From the NCBI RefSeq assembly GCF_017744115.1, contig NZ_JAGHQW010000002.1:1-64000 (forward strand): 64,000 nt of DNA, in the 5' to 3' direction. The notes beneath the pieces were generated by a model. The model did no database searches. It had not been told where the DNA came from and saw only the letters and a program-made list of their open reading frames with translations. The DNA comes from Salinisphaera sp. G21_0 (GTDB taxonomy: Bacteria > Pseudomonadota > Gammaproteobacteria > Pseudomonadales > Endozoicomonadaceae). Of this stretch, positions 1 to 9,601 are shown piece after piece. The stretch's first letter is position 1. Each line of letters begins with the position of its first letter. A program made the translations under genes and the position numbers.

Positions 1-199
1 CCGTGTATTCTTAAACCAGAAAAAAAAGCCCTGCCAGAACCCAACGGCGAGATGGGTGTTTTTCTGTTTTCAAGGGGTTAGTGTATTAACGGTCAATAAT
101 CAGGAACAACGTGTGGTCGGTTTGAAGAAAAGACAACGGGCGATCATTCAAGTTTTAGGCATTTTATATGAGTCGGTATATTCCTGATTGGGGTGGTGA

Positions 200-1077
200 A
201 AGGCAGATAAATGTATTCCTCACTATCTGGTATGCGATGGGGGAGATAATTGTGGTGATAACTCGGATGAGGGTGCGGATTTATGCACTCAGGACAAATG
301 CAAAGAGTTAGGTCGTGGATTCCGCTGCGACAACCACAAATGTATTTATATCGATTATGAGTGCGATGGGCATGATGATTGTTTTGATGACACGGATGAG
401 CGGGAAGATTTATGCACTAAGGAAAAATGTGAAGATCTGGGGTGATTTTTCTGTGACAACAAAAAGTGCATTAAGACCAAGGGGGTCTGTGACGGGGTAT
501 TTCGTGGGGATAATCATTGTGGTGATGATTCCGATGAGGGGCCGGGTTTATGCAATCAGAAAAAATGTGAGGAGTTAAAGCGTGATTTCCACTGCGACAG
601 CAGCAGATGTCTTACTTGGGATAAAGTGTGCGATCAGAAAGATGATTGTGATGATCACTCGGATGACCGGGCAGATTTATGCCCTCAGGCCAGATGTGCA
701 GAGTTAGGGCGTGATTTCCGCTGCGATATCAGCAGATGTCTTCCTCGGGATAAAGTGTGCGATGGGGCTTTTGATTGTTCGGATCACTCGGATGAGCGGG
801 CAGATTTATGCGATACTTTTGCCCCCCGGCTTATGCCTGGTTTGCTTTACCCGCTGCTTTGACAATAGCCGCCTATGGAGTCTGTACCTATAAAAGCTAT
901 AAGGCCCTCAGGCAGGCAAATCCGGACTCATCAACAACACCGCTATTGTTGAACGCACTCAGGCATCCATTGCAATTCCGGCAGCCCCATCATCAACCCG
1001 CAGCTCCAGCGCAGCCGTCGACGGGCTCCGGGAGAGTCAATAGTCCGGTGGTACAGCTGGGGCGACAGAACGTTTAA
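200..1077 (+). pseudogene. Decayed LDL-receptor class A repeat protein with C-terminal membrane segment
   Basis: One reading frame carries about four and a half tandem LDL-receptor class A modules: the end of one, then units at about 299-415, 428-553, 566-682 and 695-811. Each has six cysteines and the acidic calcium-binding signature of the form CDG..D.C.D.SDE. Such repeats are typical of animal surface receptors and rare in bacteria. The frame is broken. A TGA lies just upstream (197-199), no start codon follows it, and a second in-frame TGA (443-445) sits in the linker before the third full-size unit's FxC. After the last unit the frame ends at 862. A hydrophobic helix (PAYAWFALPAALTIAAYG) followed by a basic, Pro-rich tail continues in another frame to 1077, so a frameshift near the six-C run at 822-827 is likely. 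I call it a pseudogene. The ancestor was presumably a membrane-anchored surface protein. Confidence 0.7.
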
Positions 1078-1331
1078 TGGCATAGATCAGGTGTCCATCC
1101 ATCTGTGGCGGATTAGCCGCAGTGGACGGTAAATGACAAAGGTCAAATTCATAGCCAGAAGCTGTGCATGAGAACAAAAGTGTATGAAATTACCAGTCAA
1201 TAGTTGCATGTCTTTTTTCTCTGGGCACGGTCAGTTTTACTGCACTCTAATTCATCATTAAAGTACAAAGACGTTAACCCAATAGTATTGACCTGATAAA
1301 AATCAACTACAATTCGATACAGGATTCATCA

Positions 1332-3395
1332 ATGAATTCACCATCCAAGGTTTCCCTGCATCTCAGTGTCCTGAATTTGAGCCAGAACAGTTCATCCAAT
1401 GCCGAGGTCACTGATATTTTACCCTTGCAGGATGGTTCAGAAGCTGGTGTGACCAATGCTCCAGCATTACACACCATTGGGCTGGCTTCTAAAGGAGCTC
1501 ATATTACAGGCCCTTTATTACTGGATAGAACGACTTCTATTTCATCATCTGGTGATGTTTCCCTACTATCCAGTGGTTTTCGGAAAAGACGGCAAGTCGA
1601 TGAAGAAAACCATTCCCCAAAAGAGCACCATTCCTCCCCCCTTGAAATATTACAACAGGCCCATAAAATCCAATCCACCCTGGCAAATGAGCCTGGTAAA
1701 CGTTTGACCATCCAGCATTTAACTAACCACACTGAACTATCAATACCAGAGGCTGAAAATGAGATTAACAGCTTTCAAAAAAAAACGGAGAGTGCCCAAT
1801 ATCACTGGAATTATGCAAAATCAAACATTGAACGTTTAGCTAACGATCACCATCAAATATTCAATACTTTACAAACCATTGAAGCCAACAAAAATCTGGG
1901 AGAAAGAAGCACTGTAAGATTTGAAAAAAAGCACGATAAGATTGAATCCATTCTGAAACATATCAGCAGGGAAGAAAACAAGACGATTATCATCGAAAAA
2001 CTTTATGAGCAGCTCAAGAGGCCAAAGCATGACGTTGAAATTCTTTTTCAGCGTTTTATCTGCGAAGCGGAAAAACCGAAATCAGTACTTCATGGGGTGC
2101 TGACAGGTCTGTGTCTTTTCAGTGCTTTTGGCAGATACAGCAGTTTTATTCTTGATAAACAATCCACAGCCAGTGACATTATTGTGACGTTGATCGGGTC
2201 CTTCAGTACTGCTGCATTAACATTAGATGCAGTTTCAGCAGCACCTGCCAGCTGGCAAGAGTATTCAACAAAATTATCCCGGGCACAAAAAACCTTCAAT
2301 AAATATTATTTTCCTGCATTATTCCTGGCCACGGCCAGCGACATGGCAAGGGTTGGCATTGCTTCCCATAAAGAATTTGGACTGACTATTGCCATTTTGG
2401 GTACTGCCTCAGAAGGTATTACCATGCTGGCCATTGGCTGTGAAGCGCTTAATCTTCTCTACAAAGCCGGGGAAATAATAGGCAAGGCAGAGCGATGCCA
2501 TCTTGCTGCTGAGAATATTTTGACCGCTGATCTTGTTCAAACCGCTGCCATTGCTTCTCTGGTTTCGGCCTATGCCTTACCACTGGGTGTTGAACAATGG
2601 ACCAATGATCTCCCGGAACTCATTCTGCCAGAATCATGGGCCTTTTCTTACGGGGCCCAGGCAGCAAAAATTATCATAATGTCGCCTCACGCACTGGTTA
2701 ATACCATTATTGAAACTTATATGACGGCGACATTTTTAGTTTCAATTAAAACGGTAATATTTGAAACTGCACGTTTAACGTCTGCTTTTTGTAAGAAAAA
2801 AGCGGGCAAACAAACACAACTAACCGATTCAGAAAAACGTATCTCTGATAAGATCAATAAAATTCTCACCACGCTTGGCTCTGTACCAGACTCCAGAGTT
2901 GGCAAAGTCGCCCTGGCTAAAGCACTCCTGGGCCTGGCAGGCAGCTTAACCGTTGGCAGTTTTGCGCTTTACAGTGCCTTTGTCTACCAAATGGGCCTCA
3001 GTGGTGATACACGGGAAAGGGCTGATACATTCAGACTGATGGCTAACGAAACTCGCTTTAACGGCACTTTGCATCCGGGTGTATCGCCTGATCAACTGGA
3101 TGGATTAGCAAAATGGGCTGACAGAGATGCCACAATCAATGAATTTTCGGTCGGGACGACCATGACAGCCCAATTTATGGAAGCCTTCAGTCTGGTCAAG
3201 GCCGCGGGGATGGTTTTTGGCGTTGGTAAGGCACTGTATCAGAGATGCCTTGGCACTGAGCCTATGACTACGGGCCAGCTGCGCACTGCACTGGAAGGGT
3301 CTTCTGAAGAAAAACTGGATGAAATTTTAGCCATTTTCCAACAACAGGGCTCACTGTCCAAAAAATTAGTAGAATATAAAATTTCAACGGTTTGA
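1332..3395 (+). CDS. Large multi-pass membrane protein of unknown function
   Basis: The protein has 687 residues and I do not recognise the family. Residues 1-100 are Ser/Asn-rich and low in order, with a basic patch (FRKRRQ) near 83-88. Residues about 100-245 are strongly charged and likely helical or coiled coil. From about residue 252 onward come several hydrophobic segments (near 252-275, 282-302, 325-345, 352-375 and 395-415, plus others towards 560-640) separated by charged loops. No catalytic motif was seen. The start is supported by AGGA seven bases upstream of ATG. It sits alone between the decayed LDLa gene and copA. A soluble helical N-terminus followed by paired hydrophobic helices also occurs in secreted membrane-inserting effectors, but that is only a guess. 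Confidence 0.6.
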   Translation: MNSPSKVSLHLSVLNLSQNSSSNAEVTDILPLQDGSEAGVTNAPALHTIGLASKGAHITGPLLLDRTTSISSSGDVSLLSSGFRKRRQVDEENHSPKEHHSSPLEILQQAHKIQSTLANEPGKRLTIQHLTNHTELSIPEAENEINSFQKKTESAQYHWNYAKSNIERLANDHHQIFNTLQTIEANKNLGERSTVRFEKKHDKIESILKHISREENKTIIIEKLYEQLKRPKHDVEILFQRFICEAEKPKSVLHGVLTGLCLFSAFGRYSSFILDKQSTASDIIVTLIGSFSTAALTLDAVSAAPASWQEYSTKLSRAQKTFNKYYFPALFLATASDMARVGIASHKEFGLTIAILGTASEGITMLAIGCEALNLLYKAGEIIGKAERCHLAAENILTADLVQTAAIASLVSAYALPLGVEQWTNDLPELILPESWAFSYGAQAAKIIIMSPHALVNTIIETYMTATFLVSIKTVIFETARLTSAFCKKKAGKQTQLTDSEKRISDKINKILTTLGSVPDSRVGKVALAKALLGLAGSLTVGSFALYSAFVYQMGLSGDTRERADTFRLMANETRFNGTLHPGVSPDQLDGLAKWADRDATINEFSVGTTMTAQFMEAFSLVKAAGMVFGVGKALYQRCLGTEPMTTGQLRTALEGSSEEKLDEILAIFQQQGSLSKKLVEYKISTV

Positions 3396-3406
3396 CCAGC
3401 TAAGCC

Positions 3407-3437
3407 TTTACCTTCCTGTAAGGGGAAGGGTTATGCT
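3407..3437 (+). promoter_or_regulatory. CueR/MerR-type copper-responsive promoter of copA
   Basis: A -35 box TTTACC (3407-3412) and a -10 box TATGCT (3432-3437) are separated by 19 bp, the overlong spacer typical of MerR-family promoters. The spacer holds the inverted repeat CCTTCC...GGAAGG, which matches the known CueR operator of copA-type promoters. It ends 39 bp before the copA start. No cueR gene is in the window. Confidence 0.75.
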
Positions 3438-3476
3438 GCATCAGTCAGTGACAGAATGGCCACAGGAGCATAATCC

Positions 3477-5972
3477 ATGACCGCCATAGAAACCGAATTG
3501 CGATTGAGTGGTCTGCGCTGTGCCGGCTGTGTTGGCAAGGTAGAAAAGGCCCTGCTTGCGGTGACCGGCGTTACTGCCGCCAGTGTTAATCTTGCCGATC
3601 GCACTGCCCGGATTGCCGGAACCGCCTCTTCAGAAGCGTTAGTAAGTGCAGTAGAAAGTGTTGGCTTTGTCGCTGAGCTTGCTTCGGAAGTTCAAACCTC
3701 GGCAATGGTTGCCATCGCAGCCATGAACTGTGCCTCCTGTGTTGGCAAAATTGAAAAATCACTGCAGGGCATTGATGGGGTTAAGGTAACCGTTAATCTG
3801 GCAGATAAAACCGTTCTGCTGGAAAATACCGGCGGTACGGATATTCATATAGAGATCCATTCCGTACTTTCTGCGCTGGAACAGGCGGGGTTTCCCGGCA
3901 CGGTTCTTAACCTTGCAGAGGGTTCATTCGAGCAACAACAGGCTCAGCGGGAAGCAGAAGACAGGCGACGTTATCGCTATCTGCTGAAACATACCGCCAT
4001 CGCCCTGGGCCTCGGGATACCACTGATGATCTGGGGAATGGTCACCGGCGAGATGGGCATCAACAGCCCTCAGGAGCAGATTGCCTGGGGTGTGGTTGGC
4101 GTGGTTACCGGACTGATTCTGTATTTCTCCGGTGGACACTTCTTCACAGGACTATGGCAGTCCCTGAAACATCGCAATGCCAATATGGACACTCTGGTGG
4201 CACTGGGCACCGGTGCCGCCTGGCTGTTTTCCATGATTGTTGTACTGTTCCCGGATTGGCTGCCCAACAGTGCCCGGCATGTCTACTTTGAAGCTTCCGC
4301 CATGATTATCGGCCTGATCAACCTGGGCCAGGCGCTGGAACTGAGAGCCAGGGGCAAAACCAGTGAAGCGGTAAAACGACTGCTTGGGCTTCAGGCCAGG
4401 ACAGCACGGGTGATTCGTGCTGGCAAAGAGCTGGATATCCCTGTGCAGCAAGTGCGTAAAGGCGACACACTGCGGGTACGCCCCGGAGAGAAGATTCCGG
4501 TGGATGGCAGCATTGTGGATGGCACGAGCTTTGTGGATGAATCCATGCTGACCGGTGAGCCTGTCCCTATAGAAAAGCAGGCGGGTGATACCATTAGTGC
4601 CGGCACCCTGAATAAAAATGGCTCACTGTTGTTTACTGCTGAAAAAGTGGGCAGTGAAACGGCACTCGCCCAGATTATCGCCCTGGTAAAAAAAGCCCAG
4701 AGTGCCAAGATGCCGATCGCCCGACTGGCCGATAAAATTTCCAGCATTTTTGTTCCTGCCGTTATCCTGATTGCCCTGCTGGCGGCAGCTGTCTGGTTTT
4801 TTGCAGGACCTGAGCCCAGGGTTGCCCATACGCTGGTGGTCACCACCACGGTACTGATCATTGCCTGCCCCTGCGCACTGGGCCTTGCCACTCCCATGTC
4901 AGTTATGGTGGGAGTGGGTAAAGCTGCGGAGCTGGGCATCTTGATTCGTAAAGGTGACGCATTGCAGCAGGCCAGTAAACTGACGACGCTGGTTCTGGAT
5001 AAAACGGGCACTATTACCGAAGGCCGTCCCACCGTTACTGAGATTGTCAGCCTGAAGCCATACACCGAAGTCGAACTGTTAACCCTGGCAGCCAGCCTGG
5101 AACAGGGCTCTGAACACCCCCTTGCTGAAGCAATTGTGGCATCCGCCCAGTCAAAACAAATAGCACTGAAAGCCGTTGAAAGTTTTCAGGCCATTCCCGG
5201 TCACGGCGTCTCTGGTAACGTCGGTGGTCAGGTATTGTTGCTGGGTAATAAAAAATTGATGGCCGACAATGGCTGCAATATCGAAAGCCTGGTCGATAAA
5301 GCGGAACAACTGGCAGAACAGGGGCAAACTCCGATGTTTATGGCGATTAATGACTGTCTGGCCGGGATCATCTCAGTTTCAGACCCTATCCGCGCCGACT
5401 CACAGGCAGCCATCAAACGGCTTCATAAACTGGGTATTACCGTGGTTATGCTCACCGGAGATAACCGGTTAACAGCACAGGCCATTGCCAGACAGGCGGG
5501 CATCGATGAGTTCCATGCCGAAGTTCTGCCTGAAGATAAAGCCGGGCATGTGAAAGAACTACAGCATCTTCTATCCGGGAGCGGTCATAAAGTGGGTATG
5601 GCGGGTGATGGCATCAACGATGCCCCGGCCCTGGCCCAATCCGATGTTGGCTTTGCCATTGGCACCGGGACGGATGTTGCCATTGAATCGGCGGATGTGA
5701 CCCTGATGGGCGCATCTCTTCACGGTGTCGCAGATGCTATTGAACTCTCAAGAGCAACACTGAGCAATATCAAACAGAACCTGTTTGGTGCCTTTATCTA
5801 CAATTCATTAGGCATACCCATTGCCGCGGGCATCCTGTTCCCCTTTACCGGCATGCTGCTCAATCCGGTCATCGCCGGTGGTGCCATGGCACTGTCGTCG
5901 GTAACCGTGGTGTCCAATGCCAACCGGTTAAGGTGGTTCAAACCATCAACGAATAAACATCAATTGTCATAA
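3477..5972 (+). CDS. copA: Copper-exporting P1B-type ATPase CopA
   Basis: This is an inner-membrane ATPase that exports Cu(I) from the cytoplasm; 831 residues is normal for CopA with two metal-binding domains. Two N-terminal HMA domains carry CAGC (Cys15/18) and CASC (Cys85/88). The transmembrane metal site CPC is at about 464-466. The actuator loop reads TGEP (about 359-362), the phosphorylated Asp is in DKTGT (D508), and the hinge motif GDGINDAP lies near residue 710. AGGAG eight bases before ATG supports the start. A CueR-type promoter lies directly upstream, so copper induction is likely. The gene is convergent with the histidine kinase gene, with only two bases between the stop codons. 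Confidence 0.95.
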   Translation: MTAIETELRLSGLRCAGCVGKVEKALLAVTGVTAASVNLADRTARIAGTASSEALVSAVESVGFVAELASEVQTSAMVAIAAMNCASCVGKIEKSLQGIDGVKVTVNLADKTVLLENTGGTDIHIEIHSVLSALEQAGFPGTVLNLAEGSFEQQQAQREAEDRRRYRYLLKHTAIALGLGIPLMIWGMVTGEMGINSPQEQIAWGVVGVVTGLILYFSGGHFFTGLWQSLKHRNANMDTLVALGTGAAWLFSMIVVLFPDWLPNSARHVYFEASAMIIGLINLGQALELRARGKTSEAVKRLLGLQARTARVIRAGKELDIPVQQVRKGDTLRVRPGEKIPVDGSIVDGTSFVDESMLTGEPVPIEKQAGDTISAGTLNKNGSLLFTAEKVGSETALAQIIALVKKAQSAKMPIARLADKISSIFVPAVILIALLAAAVWFFAGPEPRVAHTLVVTTTVLIIACPCALGLATPMSVMVGVGKAAELGILIRKGDALQQASKLTTLVLDKTGTITEGRPTVTEIVSLKPYTEVELLTLAASLEQGSEHPLAEAIVASAQSKQIALKAVESFQAIPGHGVSGNVGGQVLLLGNKKLMADNGCNIESLVDKAEQLAEQGQTPMFMAINDCLAGIISVSDPIRADSQAAIKRLHKLGITVVMLTGDNRLTAQAIARQAGIDEFHAEVLPEDKAGHVKELQHLLSGSGHKVGMAGDGINDAPALAQSDVGFAIGTGTDVAIESADVTLMGASLHGVADAIELSRATLSNIKQNLFGAFIYNSLGIPIAAGILFPFTGMLLNPVIAGGAMALSSVTVVSNANRLRWFKPSTNKHQLS

Positions 5973-5974
5973 AA

Positions 5975-7495
5975 TCAGGCGACTGGCAGTGTCAGGGTAA
6001 CCTCCAGCCCACCCTCCGGATGGTTACGAAGTCTGAGGCTGCCACCGTGAATCCGCGCCAGGTGGCGAGCGGTGATCAGCCCAAGACCGTTACCATCCGG
6101 GTTCTTCTGACAGCCGTAGTCCAGCCGGAAATAAGGTTTAAAAATCGTTTCTTCCATCCCCTCTGGAATACCGGGCCCATTATCACGGACAGTAATGATG
6201 ACCTGATCGTCTACCCGCTCAATATAAATATTGGCCGGTGCCCCATAAACAATCGCATTGCCAATCAGGTTCTCCAGGCACCGCTTAAGTGCCAGAGGTT
6301 TGCCGGTAATGTTATAACGCCCGTCACCCTCAGGATGATTCAGGAACGGTGTATGCAGCCAGGCCCTCTGCCCAACCGATTGGGCTGCGAGTGTAATGTC
6401 ATTAAGCATTCTTTCCAGATCAACCACCCGGGGGTTTTCATGGATATCGGTATTGCTGACCACCTGCAGGGCCGACTTGACCATGATTTCCAGGTGTTCC
6501 AGGTCATGGATAAACGGCTCCCGCTGGGCGTCATCATCCAGCATTTCGGCTCGCAGCCGCAGTCGGGTAATCGGCGTTTTCAGGTCATGGGAAATCCCTG
6601 AAAACAGCTGTTTCCGGTCATTCATATAATGGCGGATATTCTGCTGCATCTGGTTAAATGCCCGGGCCGTTCTTTCATACTCCAGACAGCCCCGTTCAGG
6701 AATGGCCACAGGCTCCAGATCCCGCCCAAAATCGTTTGCTGCTTTGGATAACGCCGCAAAAGGGCGAACCATAAAATAGATAGCCATGGTCGCAAATACC
6801 AGCAGCACCAGCATCCAGATCAAATAAGAAGTTTGCAAAGGTGCCGGGGATGAGTCATCAGCCGAGAGAATGGATGAGTCTGGCATCAGGGTTGCCAGGT
6901 ATAGCCACTCACTGTTTTCAAGCTCAACCTGAATCACCAGAACCGGCAGATCCAGAGGCTCAACCAATAACGTTTCCCGGCCACGATTATCAGGCAGATC
7001 CTGCAGCAGCGTTTGATTATCAAACACCTTCAGCGTTTCCGGTCGGGAAAAAGCCACCTCGACCCGGCCACTGATATGATTGGCGTTTTTAAGTACTGCC
7101 TTAAAGACATTCACCACCGTTTGATGGGCCAATGAGTTCTCATAAGGCACCAGTTTAATAAACTCCGGATTCAGGGTTATGAAGTAACGGGCTCCTCCCA
7201 TGTAACGCAGTTTGTTGATAGCGGCCTTGCGGAGTGAGGCAGGCAATGTAACAAAGTATTCAGTAGTTGCCGACAGATGCAGCGCCACACTGGTTGATAC
7301 TCTGGCAAGCGCTTCCTGCCGATCACTCTCGGTTTCCCGCTCCCAGAGATGATTCACCAGAAGCTGGGAGGTGAACACCAGGGCAAACATCACCATCAGG
7401 AAACGGCCGGCCAGCGTCCTTGGTGAGCACTCATGAAGCTGGTGTTTGAGGATTTGCCAATACTCTTTTATGACGCCGGTCATCCTTACGCTCAC
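5975..7495 (-). CDS. EnvZ-like sensor histidine kinase
   Basis: A 506-residue inner-membrane sensor kinase. The order is a cytoplasmic N-terminus, TM1 (about 32-50), a periplasmic sensor region (51-220) with no recognised fold, TM2 (222-242), HAMP (about 243-295), the dimerisation/phosphoacceptor domain with His303 in SHDLKTP, and an ATPase domain with N box NLIGNAI, DNGPGIP and GNGLGLI. Its start overlaps the stop of the upstream response-regulator gene by four bases (ATGA), so the two are translationally coupled and form one two-component system. The pair is divergent from mglBAC, which makes sugar sensing a reasonable but unproven guess. Confidence 0.9.
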   Translation of the reverse strand: MSVRMTGVIKEYWQILKHQLHECSPRTLAGRFLMVMFALVFTSQLLVNHLWERETESDRQEALARVSTSVALHLSATTEYFVTLPASLRKAAINKLRYMGGARYFITLNPEFIKLVPYENSLAHQTVVNVFKAVLKNANHISGRVEVAFSRPETLKVFDNQTLLQDLPDNRGRETLLVEPLDLPVLVIQVELENSEWLYLATLMPDSSILSADDSSPAPLQTSYLIWMLVLLVFATMAIYFMVRPFAALSKAANDFGRDLEPVAIPERGCLEYERTARAFNQMQQNIRHYMNDRKQLFSGISHDLKTPITRLRLRAEMLDDDAQREPFIHDLEHLEIMVKSALQVVSNTDIHENPRVVDLERMLNDITLAAQSVGQRAWLHTPFLNHPEGDGRYNITGKPLALKRCLENLIGNAIVYGAPANIYIERVDDQVIITVRDNGPGIPEGMEETIFKPYFRLDYGCQKNPDGNGLGLITARHLARIHGGSLRLRNHPEGGLEVTLTLPVA

Positions 7496-8247
7496 GAAAG
7501 AACAGGCACGGCGGCATCATGGGAAAATCGAACCTCGGTGGCCATCAGGTATCCGGCACCTCGCACGGTTTTGATGATCGCCGGAGACCTGGCATCATCA
7601 CCCAGACACTGGCGGAGACGGCTGATATGGACATCAATAAAACGGTCGAGTGGATCTGAACCGCGTTTGCGGGTTTCGCCAGCAATATACTCACGACTCA
7701 ACACCCTGCCGGCATTGTTCACAAAGAGCATCAACAGATTGTAATCAGCACCAGAGAGCGGCAGGGGCTCACCTTCCGTATCAGACAATGACCGGGTCAC
7801 CATATCCAGGCAAAGACCATGAAAACAGCAAAACCGTGAAGGCGGCACCGCCTCAGCGGTCTGCTCACTGCGCCGGAAAATGGCTTTAATTCGGGCCAGT
7901 AGCTCCCTCGGGTTAAAGGGTTTGGCAAGGTAATCGTCTGCCCCGATTTCCAGACCAACAATACGGTCCATTTCATCGGATACGGCAGTGAGCATGATCA
8001 CAGGGACTTTGGTAAAGGTTCTCAACTTCCGACAGACATCGAAGCCATCAATACCCGGCATCATGATATCCAGCACCACCAGCGCATTCCGGGTTTCTTC
8101 CACGGACAGTGATTGGAACCGTTCCAGAAAAGACTCACCATCCGGTGATGTTTCCACAGCAAAACCATGCTTTGTCAGGTATTCAGCCAGTAACTGCCGA
8201 ATGCCATCATCATCATCCACCACAAAAATCCGGTGCGATGCCCTCAT
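7492..8247 (-). CDS. OmpR-family response regulator
   Basis: The receiver domain has the acidic pocket VVDDDD (residues 9-14), phosphoacceptor Asp60 in VLDIMMPG and the conserved Lys in AKPF. It is followed by an OmpR/PhoB winged-helix DNA-binding domain (about residues 130-235, with SREYI and VRGAGY motifs). I place the start at ATG 8247 because AGGGGG lies six bases upstream; a GTG at 8274 lacks such a site. It forms an operon with the downstream kinase. It is transcribed away from mglB across a roughly 215-bp shared upstream region that contains a perfect 14-bp palindrome. Confidence 0.9.
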   Translation of the reverse strand: MRASHRIFVVDDDDGIRQLLAEYLTKHGFAVETSPDGESFLERFQSLSVEETRNALVVLDIMMPGIDGFDVCRKLRTFTKVPVIMLTAVSDEMDRIVGLEIGADDYLAKPFNPRELLARIKAIFRRSEQTAEAVPPSRFCCFHGLCLDMVTRSLSDTEGEPLPLSGADYNLLMLFVNNAGRVLSREYIAGETRKRGSDPLDRFIDVHISRLRQCLGDDARSPAIIKTVRGAGYLMATEVRFSHDAAVPVLS

Positions 8248-8335
8248 CGTTCCCCCTAAACATATAATGACCACGTCGTCAGGCAGGATTATCCCAATCA
8301 GCGCTGAGCAAAACTATTGATCCCTGACAATATGA

Positions 8336-8349
8336 ACGTCGATCGACGT
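8336..8349. promoter_or_regulatory. Perfect 14-bp palindrome between the regulator gene and mglB
   Basis: ACGTCGATCGACGT is an exact inverted repeat lying in the divergent intergenic region, 116 bp before the mglB start and 89 bp before the regulator start. Its position suits an operator. The binding protein is unknown: it could be the neighbouring OmpR-like regulator (which usually binds direct repeats) or a LacI/GalS-type repressor. Confidence 0.4.
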
Positions 8350-8464
8350 ACCTTTTTATGATCACTTTTTTAAGACTTTGTTACATTTCGTTGAGCTGCC
8401 TTACCCTAACAGCAAGCACTATTTGATACCATCAAAACACACAGAAATTCACCGAAGGACAACC

Positions 8465-9439
8465 ATGAAAAAAGTCACAGCGCTGGCTGCCATGATGGCA
8501 GCGATGACCATTGGCAGTGCCGCTCAGGCCAGCACGACCCTTGGCGTTACCGTTTACAAATACGACGATAACTTTATGGCAAGCGTTCGCCGGGCTATCG
8601 AAGCAGAAGCCGACAAGGTTGACGGTGTTCGACTGCTGATGAACGACTCGCAGAACGATCAGTCCAAGCAGAATGACCAGGTTGACGTTATGCTGGCCAG
8701 AGGGGTGGATGCGCTGGCGATTAATCTGGTGGATCCTGCCGCCGCTCCGGTCATCATTCAAAAAGCCAAGTACGATGATGTTCCCATTGTCTTCTACAAC
8801 AAAGAGCCCACCGCTGAAGCCCTGGCCAGCTATAAGCATGCTTACTACGTTGGCACTGACTCCAAGGAATCGGGCATTATCCAGGGAGAACTGATTGCTG
8901 AGCACTGGGCCAAAACCTCAGCCTGGGATCTGAACGGTGATGGCAAGATCCAGTATGTATTACTGAAGGGTGAGCCCGGCCACCCGGACGCAGAAGCAAG
9001 AACGTCCTATGTCATCTCTACCCTGAATGACCGGGGCTACCCGACGGCAGAACTCCATATGGATACCGCCATGTGGGATACCGCCATGGCAAAAGACAAG
9101 GTTGATGCATGGATCTCTGGCCCGAATGCCGACAAAATTGAAGTGGTTATCGCCAACAATGATGCCATGGCCATGGGTGCTATCGAGTCCCTGAAAGCCG
9201 CTGGCAAATCCGCCATTCCCGTGTTTGGTGTTGATGCCCTGACAGAAGCACTGGCACTGATTAAAGGCGGGCAGATGCAGGGAACCGTACTGAACGACGC
9301 CAATAACCAGGCCAAAGCCGCTTTTCAGTTAGCCAATAACCTGGCCAATGGCAAAGGCGCAGGTGAAGGCACCAACTGGAATATCGAAAATAAAATCGTT
9401 CGCGTACCTTACGTGGGTGTCGATAAAGACGACTTGTGA
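8465..9439 (+). CDS. mglB: Galactose/glucose-binding periplasmic protein MglB
   Basis: This is the periplasmic D-galactose/D-glucose receptor of an ABC importer, and also the usual chemotaxis ligand carrier. The 324-residue product has a signal peptide ([15 protein letters not shown]...AQA). It then follows E. coli MglB closely: [27 protein letters not shown], the calcium-binding loop [30 protein letters not shown] and GVDA. The C-terminus stops right after VGVDKDDL, a few residues shorter than in E. coli. The start at 8465 follows GAAGGA; in-frame codons upstream have no signal sequence. It is the first gene of mglBAC. Confidence 0.95.
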   Translation: MKKVTALAAMMAAMTIGSAAQASTTLGVTVYKYDDNFMASVRRAIEAEADKVDGVRLLMNDSQNDQSKQNDQVDVMLARGVDALAINLVDPAAAPVIIQKAKYDDVPIVFYNKEPTAEALASYKHAYYVGTDSKESGIIQGELIAEHWAKTSAWDLNGDGKIQYVLLKGEPGHPDAEARTSYVISTLNDRGYPTAELHMDTAMWDTAMAKDKVDAWISGPNADKIEVVIANNDAMAMGAIESLKAAGKSAIPVFGVDALTEALALIKGGQMQGTVLNDANNQAKAAFQLANNLANGKGAGEGTNWNIENKIVRVPYVGVDKDDL

Positions 9440-9465
9440 CAGGCAGGTTAAGGTCTGACTAACCC

Positions 9466-9495
9466 CTCGTTCCCACGCAGGAGCATGGGAACGAG
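9466..9495. repeat. Short palindromic hairpin repeat between mglB and mglA
   Basis: CTCGTTCCCA and TGGGAACGAG form a perfect 10-bp stem around a 10-base loop. The sequence resembles dispersed REP-like palindromes of gammaproteobacteria. In the mglB-mglA gap it could stabilise the mglB end of the mRNA or attenuate readthrough, giving more binding protein than ATPase. Confidence 0.6.
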
Positions 9496-9601
9496 AGGAA
9501 ACCAGGCCAAATCTTTCAACTCCGTTTCTTATTCAAAAGAGCAGCCAGGCATTTCCGATGCCCTTGCCGGGTGCTCTTTATCTCTGAAAAGTCAGAATGC
9601 T

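Noticed and set aside
4391..5065. 224-codon open frame antisense to copA
   Set aside because: It mirrors a strongly coding CopA frame, has no ribosome site or domain, and is explained by codon bias on the other strand.
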